From Rhodamnia argentea (lineage: Eukaryota; Streptophyta; Magnoliopsida; Myrtales; Myrtaceae), in NCBI RefSeq assembly GCF_020921035.1, contig NC_063160.1, positions 18,007,095-18,071,094 of the forward strand: a stretch of 64,000 bases of DNA, given 5' to 3'. This document shows, piece by piece, positions 1 to 11,180 of the stretch. Below the pieces are notes generated by a model. It was not told where the DNA came from. It ran no database searches and was given only the letters and a program-made list of their open reading frames with translations. Numbering within the stretch: the stretch's first letter is position 1; each line of letters begins with the position of its first letter. A program made the position numbers and the translations under genes.

Positions 1-93
1 CTGGCAAGATATTTCTTGGTGGTAGTAATCTAAATTATTTGTATGGTTAGTTCAACTCTATGGATATTTTATATTACATCCCCTTTTTTCTAG

Positions 94-147
94 AATCCTA
101 GCCTGATAGCTGGGCCCAAACTTGGCGGAAAGGGAAACACGCAATAG
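94..147 (+). CDS. possible last exon of a gene lying left of the window
   Basis: A pyrimidine tract ending in TTTTTTCTAG at 93 is followed by a short open stretch of 17 codons (reading NPSLIAGPKLGGKGNTQ) that ends in TAG at 145-147. This looks like a terminal coding exon with its splice acceptor, and the AT-rich sequence after it would be the 3' UTR. I do not recognise the family, and the reading phase cannot be checked because the rest of the gene lies outside the window. It could also be chance. Confidence 0.3.
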   Translation, partial: NPSLIAGPKLGGKGNTQ

Positions 148-2441
148 AGTTAATTGATCGAGTCATAATGTCCTGCTTACTGCAGCAGTATTACGGGTTG
201 TGCCTGTTGTTGCATGATGTAATGATATTCAAATATTTTGCTCCGTTTTTATTGATTTGGGGATTATTAACTGTCTAGAAGTCAAAGCTTGAAATTAACA
301 ACTGAAAGCTACAGGCGAGGGAACTCCATCTCTTGGAAATATTTTTGACATTTGCTTGAATCTCATGTGTTTATGGCATGATGAAGGAGAAAGGCGGTCC
401 ACTGATATGGGAACTGCTCTATCCGTTTGCAGAATATCAAGGGGTGACAAGGGGAATTTGTTCATCTTGAAAATGGTGGATCCATCCTACAGAGTTCCCC
501 TCTGAATTTGATGTAGTTGTACACAAGAATATATGTTGCATCAGACATTCATATACTACAACAGAACCACGACCCTAAGAGGAAATGCCCCCTCCATTTT
601 CATGAATTTGGGGCATGATGCCGGTCGAGCATCGGGCTGAATCCTCCGTGCAAGACTTGGTGATGAGGCATTGCGATATTTTGATATTAGACACTGCACG
701 GTGTACGGAGGTTCCTCGTATTCTGAGCAATATAAGGGGATTCTAGGGGATATGCTGCTTAGTTTCAATTGAAAGAATTGTCCTATCGTAACCTCTTGGA
801 TTGGACTTTTTATGTGTAAAAGGTAATCTCTCGAGGTGAGATGAGCGGATGTGTTTATAACACCGATCATTTATGTGATTTGATAAAGGGCGGTGATTTT
901 GGTTCTCTTTAGTAATCATCACGTGGTCAGAATTTATTGTCAAGCTATCGATAGTGACAAATTTCATAGGCAAAGTTGTCCTCTTATTCAGGAAAATTGT
1001 CCGAAATGTCTTTAATTTATTGTATTTTTATCAATTGGTAAAATGTGAAAAGGTTTGGAACTCAATTGATGCATATGGATTGGCAAAAGTGCAATAATTC
1101 TAGGATTTTTGGGACAATTTCTCCCCTTGTTCTTCTGCATGGTTTATTCTCGCCATCTCATAAGAGATTTTTCTTTTTGCCAGAATTATAGGGTTGACTG
1201 CGTAATCCTTTCTACCAACCAACATTTGAACAAGTGCCCCTCTAGACAATTTTGCTTTGAATTGTGAAGCAAGAAGCATGCACGAACTTTCTAGGCACAG
1301 CTGTTATATTCTCATTTATGTGATGTGTGTTTTTAGTCTACACCTCCTCAAAAACCGATTCATTCGCTTCCCCTTTGCACAGCTGACTCCTATATACAAT
1401 AGATCCGTATAGGACACTTTTCGTGAGCAGAAGTCTTTGCATCAATTTATCTGTTGGTGTATCCTTCACAAATACAAGAAAAATATAGGGTACACTCCGA
1501 GTACGACACGAGGGACAAAAGAAAGTTGTAAGATAAGTTCATCTTGTACTTAACAAGGTAGATGACTGTGATATTTTATAAGATCACTGCTAACTATTCC
1601 AAAAGTTTAAATTATTAGACGAATGAATCATGTAAGAATTCATGGTACCACTTATAATTGTTCTAAATATTTAAGTCGTTAGATGAAAGTGTAATTTAAT
1701 ATTTAACTATTCCATCAATTACAATTAATTGTCGATTGGTTGAAGGAAGAAAAAAGGGAGAAAAGAAAGAGAAAGGAAAGAAAAAAGGAAAAAAAAATTG
1801 AAAAAATATTAAAATAGTAACTTCTGGCCAAAATTGAACGGATGGATTGAATTTATACAAATATAAAATATTTAAGACTAAATTGGTAAAAGAGAAAGAT
1901 TTGATAATTTTCCCGTAAAATGTATACTCTAGCTATACCATGGGATGCAAAGTGCATCATAGCTATGCTACATATGAAGGGGAAAATTAAAAGAGTGGTG
2001 TCGCGCGAAATTGACCAGTTTACCCTTTTCTATAACTTCTTTACATTCTATGTCATTCTTAACTTCTCCAATTTGTTTTGGGCACATATTTTTCGCTTTG
2101 TTTTTGCTACAAATTGCTATTATATATTCCTACGAGAGCCACCAAATCTGCGCGCATTAGCAAAATATAACCAGATTTTCAAGTCTTATTGTTTTATAAA
2201 TTAGAAAAGGAGGCAATATCAGTTAGGCTATCTGTTTTGCTTATCTCAAATACAAAAAAATAAAATAAAATAAAATAAAATAAAATCTTATGGAATTTAT
2301 AGAGCCGATTTTGTTTTTAATTGATGAAATGGCTAAGCAATTACGCACTTGATTTGGATCTACTAGATTACGTTATCTAATCACGTCTTTTGTCTAAAGT
2401 AACATTGAAAGAAGGCTATTGCGTGCATTTGTGATTGGAAT
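148..2441. other. intergenic, AT-rich, no gene seen
   Basis: No coding exon is supportable here. The open frames at 556-870 and 743-973 (minus) and 1920-2204 (plus) lack family resemblance and splice context. The stretch contains a purine-rich run at about 1740-1800 and a short pentanucleotide microsatellite (AAAAT repeated) at about 2262-2285. The first few hundred bases may be the 3' UTR of the gene to the left. Confidence 0.6.
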
Positions 2442-3512
2442 TAGGATTGTCAGAACCGAATCGAAATCGAACCGAAACCGAATCGAACTGGACTGAAATT
2501 TCGTTCATTTTCAGTTTGGTTTTCGGCTCGATTAATAGCTAAAAAATTTGGATACCTTAACTGTTCAGTTCGGGGATATCAATTTGTCTTTTCCTTGAAT
2601 TTACGCGCGCTCTCTCTCCTCCCTCTTACTGTGTGCTATTGCTCTCTGCGCTGTCCTTTCTCTCTCTCCCTTTTCTGCTTTATTCTCTCTCTGCCTGTAT
2701 CTTCGCACTGTCACTGTTGCTCTCATCTCCCTCACTTGTCTCTCCATTTTACTTTACTGCTTTATTCTCTATCTTCCTTTTCCCTCGCATCATTTTGATC
2801 TCCCAAAAAAGTGACGAAGCACAAATTCCGCCGGAGCTTCTCGATTCTGCAATCCCACCGAGTTTTTTACACAAAAACCGAGCGTTGCATCAAGAATCGT
2901 CCGGATCAAAAGATCCCTAAGAGCTGGGAAACTTGGTCACCGCCTTGGTGCCCTCCAACATTGCGTGCTTGGCGAGCTCGCCAGAGAGCAAGGAGCCGCA
3001 AGGCTGTCTGGATCTCCCAGGAGGTGATGGTCGGCTTCTTGGTGTAGCGACAGCGGCGACGACTCTTGGTCAGCTTCTCGAAGATGTCTTTGATGAAGCT
3101 GTTCATGGCGCCCATGGCCTTGCTCGAGATGCCGATGTTCGGGTGGACCTGCTTCAGCACCTTGAAAATGTAGATCTTGTACATCTCGACGGTCCTCTTC
3201 ACTTGCTTGCTCTTCTTCTCGCCAGCCCCCTCCAGCTACACCGGCGGGAGCTTCTTCTTGGCCCTCAGCTTTCTCCGTCGTCCCTTCCAACTACACAGGC
3301 GAGGTTGCCGGCCCTTAACCAGTGACGGCGGCTCCATCGGCTTTGAAACAAAATAGGGAAAAAAAAAAGAAAAAAATCGAACCTTTTTCAATTCGGTTTA
3401 GTTTGATTCAGGACTAGTTCTGGTTCAGTTCAAATATATATTCCTTAATGATTCAGTACAATTCAATTCGATTTTTGAAAAATCGAATTGAACTAAGCCA
3501 TTGATACCCCTA
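2442..3512. mobile_element. probable non-autonomous hAT-type element carrying an H2B copy
   Basis: The left end reads TAGGATTGTCAGAACCG. The right end, reverse-complemented, reads TAGGGGTATCAATGG. Both ends run into degenerate AACCGAATCGAA-type repeats in inverted orientation. The 8 bases outside the left end (ATTGGAAT) and the right end (GTTGAAAC) match at 5 of 8 sites, and all three differences are transitions, as expected of an old 8-bp hAT target duplication. Inside lie a pyrimidine-rich stretch (2595-2800), an unidentified GC-richer piece (2811-2915) and a near full-length histone H2B pseudogene on the minus strand. No transposase is visible. The termini are diverged, so the assignment is an inference. 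Confidence 0.45.
2917..3338 (-). pseudogene. histone H2B pseudogene
   Basis: The minus strand encodes the H2B histone fold. A KRTVEM start leads into [20 protein letters not shown], then [16 protein letters not shown] and [16 protein letters not shown], and after a frame change the C-terminal helix [17 protein letters not shown], with stop TAG at 2917-2919. The N-terminal Lys-rich tail (GEKKSKQ, AKKKLPP) lies in shifted frames between about 3200 and 3338, where a possible start ATG sits. At least two frameshifts and several substitutions (for example [11 protein letters not shown] where plants have SRLARYNKKP) make it dead. Plant H2B genes are normally intronless, so the absence of introns does not show retroposition. 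It sits inside a putative hAT-type element, which suggests capture by a transposon. Confidence 0.85.
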
Positions 3513-3623
3513 GTTGAAACTTTTCTGATGCATGTGGATGTCGAGATAACCTTTTTTTATATTTACTTGATTAATTGAGTGGCAAGGGTGGAATATCTAA
3601 AAATAGGATAAACAAAGAGACAA

Positions 3624-4013
3624 CACACAAATAGTCTTTAAACTTTGGTTAAATGTGCAACGTGGTTCATGAACTTTAAATTTATTTAATATGATCTATG
3701 AACTTTAAACCAACATGTAATATCATCCCCGAACATTTAATTTGTGTAATGCGATATCTAGACTTTTGGTACATATTCAATTTAATCCATGACTACATGA
3801 AAATGTTCAATGATGTCCTTCCATTAATTCAAGTTCGGAGACAACATTGAATATTTTCACATTGTCTAGGGTCGGAAATTGAACATGTACCAAAAGTTCA
3901 AGGAGCATTAAATAAATTAAAAATCTAAGTATGACATTATATATTAGGTTAAAGTTTAGGAATCACATTGCATAATTATAGATCAAATCAAAATTTAAAG
4001 ACTATTTGTGACA
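3624..4013. mobile_element. foldback MITE with long terminal inverted repeats
   Basis: The left end (ACAAATAGTCTTTAAACTTT) is mirrored at the right end (AAAGACTATTTGTGAC read on the plus strand). The two arms stay complementary for roughly 170 bp each, with shared wording such as CTTTTGGTACATATTCAATT against AATTGAACATGTACCAAAAG. There is no coding capacity. Related sequence occurs at about 4453-4585 (one arm only) and at about 46365-46765, so this is a family in the genome. Superfamily is uncertain. Confidence 0.7.
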
Positions 4014-4452
4014 TTTATTTGGGAAAAAAAAAATTAAGGAGGGACCGGACGACAAATAAAGACCAAGAAGGTGCTCCTCGAAGCCCACCAACTTTTTTCA
4101 CGTCAAAATCCATGCAATTGGCAGGTGCTCGATATAATATGGAAAATGCTTATCTGATAGTTTGATCGGTTATTTCTTACTATCAACGTGTGTTTTGCAT
4201 AAAGCATCCATTAATTAAAATATCGTGAAGTCGAAATAATGACAGATACTATTAAACTGTCAAGGTAGCGGCTTCCATACAATATTCATTTGCATAAGCG
4301 AAAGTCAAATCCCATGCATTGATTACAGCTCTGGGGCATGAATAGTAAAAAAAAAATTAGTCAAACTCCTCCATCTTTGACTTCTCTTCCGCCATTTCTC
4401 CTATCCAGAAAAGGACTTGACAAAGAATTTCAAACCACCCCTACTTTTTCGG

Positions 4453-4585
4453 GATAAAGACATAATTAATCCCGAATTTTGAATCAATATATAATATGAT
4501 TATGATCCATGAATTTTAACTTAATATGTAATGTGATTCTTAAATTATTAATTTGATTAATATAGTTCTTGAAATCCATATCAAA
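4453..4585. repeat. one-arm fragment of the same foldback MITE family
   Basis: The wording (AATATATAATATGATTATGA, then TTTTAACTTAATATGTAATG) matches one arm of the element at 3624-4013 and the left arm of the one at 46.4 kb. I see no second arm before the peroxidase remnant starts, so this looks like a partial copy. Confidence 0.5.
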
Positions 4586-4689
4586 CTTAAGTACGTGCAT
4601 GCACAGTGGCTCTCCCTCCGCTCACTGCTCACCGGATATAGCCGGGAGATTTATGCATACGTGCATACGCAACGGCTTTAACCACTGGC

Positions 4690-5092
4690 GCTCCTGCGTC
4701 CTCGCGTCGCTTCGCAATAGTCTCTTCGGTCTTGGTGCTTCTGTGCATGTCCCGCCGTGCGCAGCTGTCTTCCTCGTTTTACGACGAGTCGTGCCCGGAT
4801 GCGCTTGCTGCGATACGGGCTTCCATAAGGACCGCCGTCTCGAGGGAGCGCCGGATGGCCGCTTCCCTCGTTCGACTCCATTTCCACGATTGCTTCGTTC
4901 GGGGTTGCGACATGCTGGAGAACTGCCCCGCCATCTCTAGCGAGAGGGATGCCCCGCTGAACAAAGGGTCCGTGAAAGGTCACGAGGTGATCGACGACGC
5001 CTAGTCGCAAGCGTAAAAGATCCGTCACGGAGTCGTGTCTTGCGAGGATATCATTGCTGTCGCAGCTCGAGATGCTTCTGTTGCCTTAAGTC
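4690..5092 (+). pseudogene. class III peroxidase pseudogene, 5' part
   Basis: A hydrophobic leader (FAIVSSVLVLLCM) precedes the mature start QLSSSFYDESCPDALAAIR. The distal-His signature MAASLVRLHFHDCFVRGCD follows, then APLNKGSVKGHEVIDDA and GVVSCEDIIAVAARDASVA. This is the N-terminal half of a secreted haem peroxidase of plant class III (donor plus H2O2, cell wall). It is dead. Two in-frame stops flank SQA where family members have a Lys and a Glu/Val, the usual GCDASILLDD calcium-binding segment is shortened to GCDMLEN, and no good start ATG is in frame. The exon ends near 5092 without a clear GT donor. The remainder of the gene resumes at 10525, after an intron split by a Copia element. 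Confidence 0.88.
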
Positions 5093-5166
5093 TTCCCATA
5101 ATGTTCAAGATTGGTTGACATTAGGCAATGGCATACGAATCGTCCTATGACCATTTGATTACTTTC

Positions 5167-5560
5167 TGTGAAGAAATCTAGAGTGATGATGCACAAAAAA
5201 GAAAGAGGAGAACAGAGGTAAAACAGAGAACAAGAGTGATACGCTGCATTCACCAGTAGATGCTTAGATGCTCAACATCATACATTCTTCATCCGAGAGC
5301 TCAACTCATTCCTCACGCTTGGTTTTCTTTATATAGTGCTATTACTACAAGTCTTTTGTTGTAACAAGAAAAAGCGCTTAACAGAAAAACTGTTGAGTAA
5401 CAACCGAAGTTGTTAAGCTCAACAAACTCCTTTATTTACGGTTGAAACCATTCTCTTCTTCCTGGTTGAAGACGCAATGCTGGAGCTATCGGTAGCACTA
5501 CGTACTGGAGTTGTATGGTTTGCATAGGCAGCACTATGTGCCGATCGTATAATCTCAACA
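5167..5560 (-). repeat. 3' LTR of the Copia element
   Basis: It starts TGTGAAGAAATC and ends ATCTCAACA, and it is about 98% identical to the repeat at 10056-10453. It is preceded by CTTTC, the target duplication. Because the element is read on the minus strand, this left copy is the 3' LTR. Confidence 0.95.
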
Positions 5561-5575
5561 TCCCCCCGCAAATTG
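5561..5575 (-). other. polypurine tract of the Copia element
   Basis: On the minus strand the bases just inside the 3' LTR read TTTGCGGGGGGA, a typical plus-strand priming tract for LTR elements. Confidence 0.8.
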
Positions 5576-8500
5576 GAGAGAGGGTGAAATCCCAAACCCG
5601 GTTTGGTGCGAAGCGTGAAATGATCCGGTCGAGACAAGGCTTTTGTGAAAATGTCGGCAATCCGGTGGCGACCGGGAACATATTGCACACGTAAAGACCC
5701 TAACGAAACTTTCTCTCGGACGAAGTGGAAATCAACTTCAATATGTTTTGTGCGAGCATGCAAAACAGGATTTGCGATGAGAGATATGGGTGATTGATTA
5801 TCACAAAAGAGCACCGTAGGTGAGGAAAGAGAAATCCCAATATCACGGAGAACAAATCCAATCCAGGTAAGATCAGCGGTGGCAGAAGCAAGAGCCCTAT
5901 ACTCTACTTCGGTGGAAGAACGAGAGACTATCGAGTGCTTCTTGGCCGACCAAGAGATGATATTGGAGCCAAGATATGTGCAAAAACCGGTAGTAGAGCG
6001 TGCGGTATTAAGACAACCAGCCCAATCAGCATCCGAGAAGCCATATAAGTTCATGGTGGTATTGGAATGAAGAAAGATGCCCATAGACACGGTGCCTTTG
6101 ACATACCGAAGAACCCTTTTGAGCTTAAGAAAATCAGCAATGGTGGGTTGCTGCATTTTTTGACACAGAAGATTCATTGCATATGCAAGATCGGGGCGAG
6201 TGAGCGTGAGATATTGCGGGCCACCAACTAGACCTACGTATTAAAGTGGATTGGTAAGACAAACATCATCGGTTAACGTGGAGAGGGACCTAACAGATAG
6301 GGGAGTTGAAATAGGTTTGCGATCTTGCATGTGTGCTCGTTTAAGAAGATCAAGAGCATACTTAGTTTGGCAGAGGAAGAGAACATCAGAATTACGTTTG
6401 GCTTCAATACCCGGAAAGTAGTGAAGAGAACCAAGATCTTTCATGTGAAAATTGGTACTCAAAGACTTGATGAAGTCCGTAAGGAGGCGAGGAGAGGTGC
6501 CGGTGAGCACAATGTCATCAACATAGAGCAACAGCGGGATTGTGTCCATGCCCTTGTGAAACACAAAGAGAGAAGGATCTGTTGTACTACAAAAGAAGCC
6601 AGATTCAAGTAAAAAATTACTGAATTTCTCAAACCAGGCACGTGGAGCTTGACGAATGCCATATAAAGATTTCTGGAGTAAATAGACGTGATGAGGCAAG
6701 GCGGGATCTATGAAGCCGGGAGGTTGATCCATATAAACAGGTTCGGTTAAGGAGCCATGTAAGAAGGCATTTTTAACATCCAGTTGATGAATAGGCCAGT
6801 TTTTTACCATAGCTACAGATAGAACAATACGAATGGTTGCCTGTTTTACCACTGGACTAAAAGTTTCAGCAAAATCGACTCCTTCTTCTTGGTGAAATCC
6901 TTTAGCCACCAGTCGAGCCTTTAATCTGTCAAGACTCCCATCGGGTGCTAACTTGGTTTTAAACACCCGTTTCCGCCCGATGACATTCATTTGAGTAGTT
7001 CTTGGAACTAAAGTCCAAGTTAGATTTTCAGACAAAGCATCCATTTCTTCTTTCATAGCTTGAAACCACCCATCATGAGCCAAGGCTGATTTAACGGACT
7101 TTGGTTCAACGGGTACTTGATATTCGGCCAAGCGGGCATACTTGGGATTTGGTTTTACTATGCCGGACTTAAGTCGAGTATGCATAGGATGAACAGAGAT
7201 GCCACTTTGGTGGTGGGATAAAGAATGAGGTTGATTGTTAATAGCATCAAAATTGGAAGCAGAGGCTCCTGAAGCTGCATCTAAGTGTGGCGGAACCGAA
7301 TGTGATGCGGATGTTCCTGAAACATCATCCGGGTATGGTAGGATAGAACTTGGGGACTGGAGTGTGCTGTGTGGTAGACGAAGTGAGTTAACTACCAGAG
7401 CTCTATCATCTTGAAGATGACCGGTATGATAGTTTGAAGGATGGGGTGTGGGATTCTTCTTGACAGAATCAAGAAAATTTATCTCGTCAACCCATTTTTG
7501 ATATAAGGATGTATAATGAGGGTAATCGGCAGTGAGCTTCTTAGTAAAGGGAAAGAAACTCTCATCAAATTTCACATTGCGACTAATATAGATCCTACCA
7601 TCTGTAGGTACCAAGCGACGATACCCTTTGTGGCGCTCACTATATCCCAGGAAAACACAAGTGAGAGATCGTGGATCAAATTTATGTTGGGCATAGGGTC
7701 GGAGACAAGGATAACAGGCGCAGCCAAAAACTCTCCGATGATCATAACTCGGAGCTTGTTTAAACAACCTCTTGTGAGGAGAATCCATCCGCAACTTTGG
7801 AGTGGGAAGCAAATTAATAACATAATTAGCAGTTAAGAAGGAATCAACCCGGAAATGCAACAGAGTTCTAGCATGATAGAGCATAGTCAAGCCCAACTCT
7901 ACAACATGGCGATGTTTCCTTTCAGAAATGCCATTCTGTTCGGGAATGTAAGGACAAGAAAGATATTGCTAAATACCACAATTCTCCAAATGAGTTCGAA
8001 ACCCGATACTAGTGAATTCACCACCACCATCACATTGAAAACCTTTGATTTTGTGATCAAATTGATTCTCCACATATTTCCGAAACATAAGAAAGATATC
8101 ATAGAAATCGGACTTCAACTTCATTGGATAAAGCCAACTATAGCGAGAGAAGTTGTCCACAAAAACAACATAAAACCGAAAGCCCCGAAGAGAGGTTCTT
8201 GGGGAAGGACCCCGGATATCACAATGAATTCTTCTAAGTGGAACCGTAGTAGCAGAGTCTGATAAGGAGAATGGTAAGGCGGTACTTTTAACAAGGTGAC
8301 AACTACTGCATACGGATGAAGTGTTCTTATCACGAGAAATCTGTTGTTTCTGATGAAGGTACCTCACAATTTGTGAGTTGCTATGAGCAAGACGTTGATG
8401 CCGGATATCCTCTCTAACGGTCTTATATCTTTGTGTAAATGTGAGCACGAGTTGCCATCTGATCCACTCGGTAAAGTCTCCCAATTTTCTTTCCCAACAT

Positions 8501-10042
8501 CACTATAGAATTTGTGTGATTGTCCTTTACATAGACACCATATTTATCAAACACAAAGGAGCAAGGAAAATCATTGGTTAGTTTTGAAATGGATGGAAGA
8601 TTTTTCTTGATTTGGGAACCACCAACACATCATTGAGAGGTAATGCATCTAGTTTAGACATTAACAAGGCATCACCAGTATAAGTAATAGGAAGACATGA
8701 GCCATTTCCTATCATAACCGTATCGATACCAGTATACTTTGAAAGATTATGAAGTATACCAGGATTAGCGATAATGTGGGCTGTGGCTCCCGTATCTGGA
8801 TACCATTCCTTGCCTGTTGAATCTTCAAGGTGCATTCTTGCAAGAGCTTGAGGAATAACATCATCTTGGTAAGAATTGTCAAATCGATACCAGCATCGAA
8901 GAGCATCATGCCACGGTCGTTTGCAAATTTGACAAGTTACTCGAGTGCCGTTCGGTACTTTCTCTTGAGGCAATATCTTGGGGGTTGTGAAATTTGGAGA
9001 GGGATAGGATTTGGTATCCGAATACCTCTGTGATGAACCAGTGTAAGGTCTAAATCCACGACCTGTTACATAGAAGTTATTTTGCGGTTTAGAATATTGA
9101 ACCTGCTGATTTTGATTTGAGCTCAATGGTCTATAAGCTTGACTTCTTCCTTGATATCCATAGCTACGGCCTCGATTACCAAGGTGACGCCCTCTGCCAT
9201 AGTGACGTCCTCCACGGATACTCCCTCTCCGTCCTATAAATGCAAAATTAAGGCGACTTGATTCTCTGTCAAATGCTATCTTCGATTCCATCTCTCCATT
9301 CCTTTCACCGTAATAAGCCAGGTTAGGATTATACTGATTTGAAGAGTAGTTTTGCAGTCGTGCTTCAAACCTTTCCAGTTGTGATATAACCTTATCATAA
9401 TCGGGTTGAGGTTTCACACAATACATCGTCGTTACGAAGTTTTCATACTCCGAACCTAAGCCCTCCAAGACACCAAAAACTTTAGTTATCTCATCCACAG
9501 GTTTTCCTATTGCATTTAATTGATCACAGATCGGTTTTTACTCCCTAAGATAATCAGATAGCTGCCGATTTCGTTTCTGACATGCTTGAAGCTTTCCTCG
9601 CAGCTCAAACTCTTTAGCAGCTAATTTACGTGTAAAACGATTCGATAAAGTTTGCCATACCTCGAAAGATGTCTCCATGCCGATGATCGGTCCCAGTATA
9701 TTCTCAGAAACTGCACCACTAATCCATGATGAGACCGGTTGATGCGTTCGTACCCAATCGGTGTAATCTGGATTCACTACTTCGGTCTCGATTCCTTCGA
9801 TTTCAACCCGCAATTGTTGTGGAGGTCGTAGGATTTCTCCATTAACGAAGCCGAGCAATTCTTGACCGCGAAGGAATCCGAGAAATTGTGCTTGCCGGAG
9901 TAGAAAGTTGTCTTCAACAAGTTTGATTGTGACAAAGTTAGCAATGTTTACATGGATTGGAAAAGGATATCTCGATGTTCTTGTTGCCATTGATGTGCTC
10001 ACAGAAGAGAAGATCGGAATTCACGGTTTAGCTCTCAGAGAA

Positions 10043-10055
10043 GGCTCTGATACCA
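10043..10055 (-). other. primer binding site of the Copia element (initiator tRNA-Met)
   Basis: On the minus strand the sequence TGGTATCAGAGCC directly follows the 5' LTR. This is the standard Copia primer site complementary to the 3' end of initiator methionine tRNA. Confidence 0.92.
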
Positions 10056-10453
10056 TGTGAAGAAATCTAGAGTGATGATGCACAAAAAAGAAAGAGGAGA
10101 ACAGAGGTAAAACAGAGAACAAGAGTGATACGCTGCATTCACCAGTAGATGCTTAGATGCTTAACATCATACATTCTTCATCCGAGAGCTCAACTCATTC
10201 CTCACGCTTGGTTTTCTTTATATAGTGCTATTACTACAAGTCTTCTGTTGTAACAGGAAAAACTACTTAACAGAAAAACAGTTGAGTAACAACCGAAGTT
10301 GTTAAGCTCAACAAACTCCTTCTTTATTTCCGGTTGAAACCATTCTCTTCTTCCCTGGTTGAAGACGCAATGCTGGAGCTATCGGTAGCACTACGTACTG
10401 GAGTTGTATGGTTTGCATAGGCAGCACTATGTGCCGATCGTATAATCTCAACA
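10056..10453 (-). repeat. 5' LTR of the Copia element
   Basis: It matches the left LTR along its length and is followed by CTTTC at 10454-10458, the second copy of the target duplication. A TATA-like TTTATATAGTG occurs in both copies when read on the plus strand. As the right-hand copy of a minus-strand element it is the 5' LTR. Confidence 0.95.
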
Positions 10454-10524
10454 CTTTCGAATGTCGACTACGAGCTTAAACCCTTTTACCGATATAACCG
10501 ATGCTGCTTTGGGAAAAATTATAG

Positions 10525-11180
10525 GTTGGGGGTCCTTCTTGGGCGGTGAAGCTCGGAAAAAGAGACTCGACCACCGCAAGTCCGTTGCACGCATCGAGCG
10601 TTCTTCCATCGTTCCTAGATGGCCTTGAGACGCTCATATCTCGATTTGCAAGCAAAGGCCTTTGTGCTAAGGACATGGTCGCCCTCTCGGGTATCGGACG
10701 AAATGCTTCCTTCACTTATTTTGTTGTTTCCTGCTTATCTATCATGGTTGAAATTCAACCCCGACGGTGGACCTTGGCCTATGCAAGGATTTCTCATTCT
10801 TGCTTGCTCGCAAGCTATGGATTTTAGCACAAGAATATAGCTCGGATGATATGAATGAAAGGAGAAATAATGTTGATGTGCCCTTTACGCCAACGTTGTG
10901 CGAGTGCTCACACTCTAGGGCAAGCTCAGAGCTTCACATTCGGGGGCATAATCTACAGCAATGGCACCGGCGTCGATGCGGGATTCGCCAGCACTCGTAA
11001 GCGCGGGTGCCCGGCTCGAACGGCTGCGACGTGACTCTAGCCCCCCTCAATTTGGTGACTCCCAATTCGTTCGATAACAACTACTTCAAGAATCTGATGC
11101 GGAAGAAAGGCCTTCTCGAGTCGGATCGGGTCCTCTTCGACGGAGGATCCACCGACAGCATCGTCTCCGCGTACGCCTAA
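10525..11180 (+). pseudogene. class III peroxidase pseudogene, 3' part
   Basis: After an acceptor TTATAG the frame reads VGGPSWAVKLGKRDSTTAS, LPSFLDGLETLISRFASKGL and AKDMVALSG to 10690. An intron of about 214 bp (GTATCG to GCGAG) follows. The next exon (10905 on) restores GAHTLGQAQ with the proximal haem-ligand His, then GGIIYSNGTGVDAGFAST and GCPA. A frame change leads to [36 protein letters not shown] and [12 protein letters not shown] with stop TAA at 11178-11180. The usual last 40 or so residues are missing. Intron positions match the family, so this is a decayed original gene and not a retrocopy. The stops in the 5' part and the frameshift here do not depend on the Copia insertion, so decay may have come first or later. 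Confidence 0.88.

Larger units (their letters stand above)
5167..10453 (-). mobile_element. Ty1/Copia LTR retrotransposon, nearly complete, nested in a peroxidase intron
   Basis: The element runs on the minus strand. Two long terminal repeats of about 394 and 398 bp flank it (5167-5560 and 10056-10453), both starting TGTGAAG and ending CAACA, and the 5-bp target duplication CTTTC is exact. A primer binding site for initiator tRNA-Met lies next to the 5' LTR and a purine tract next to the 3' LTR. Protein parts in order from the right are gag (about 9.0-10.0 kb), CCHC knuckle and a protease-like DTGA motif (about 8.7-8.9 kb), integrase (about 7.6-8.5 kb), reverse transcriptase with YVDD (about 6.3-7.1 kb) and RNase H (about 5.6-6.2 kb). 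The Copia order (integrase before reverse transcriptase) fixes the family. The reading frame is broken in about four places, so it is a fossil. The LTRs differ at roughly eight bases plus two small gaps, about 98% identity, which suggests an age near one million years under usual plant rates. Confidence 0.96.

Noticed and set aside
556-973. Two overlapping minus-strand open frames of 76 and 104 codons
   Set aside because: No known motif, biased composition of AT-rich spacer, and no splice or promoter context.
2595-2920. Plus-strand Ser/Leu-rich open frames
   Set aside because: They arise from a pyrimidine-rich simple tract. The only recognisable protein there is the minus-strand H2B remnant.
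3000-3325. Plus-strand open frame of 130 codons antisense to H2B
   Set aside because: Shadow of the H2B coding strand with high GC third positions. No family.
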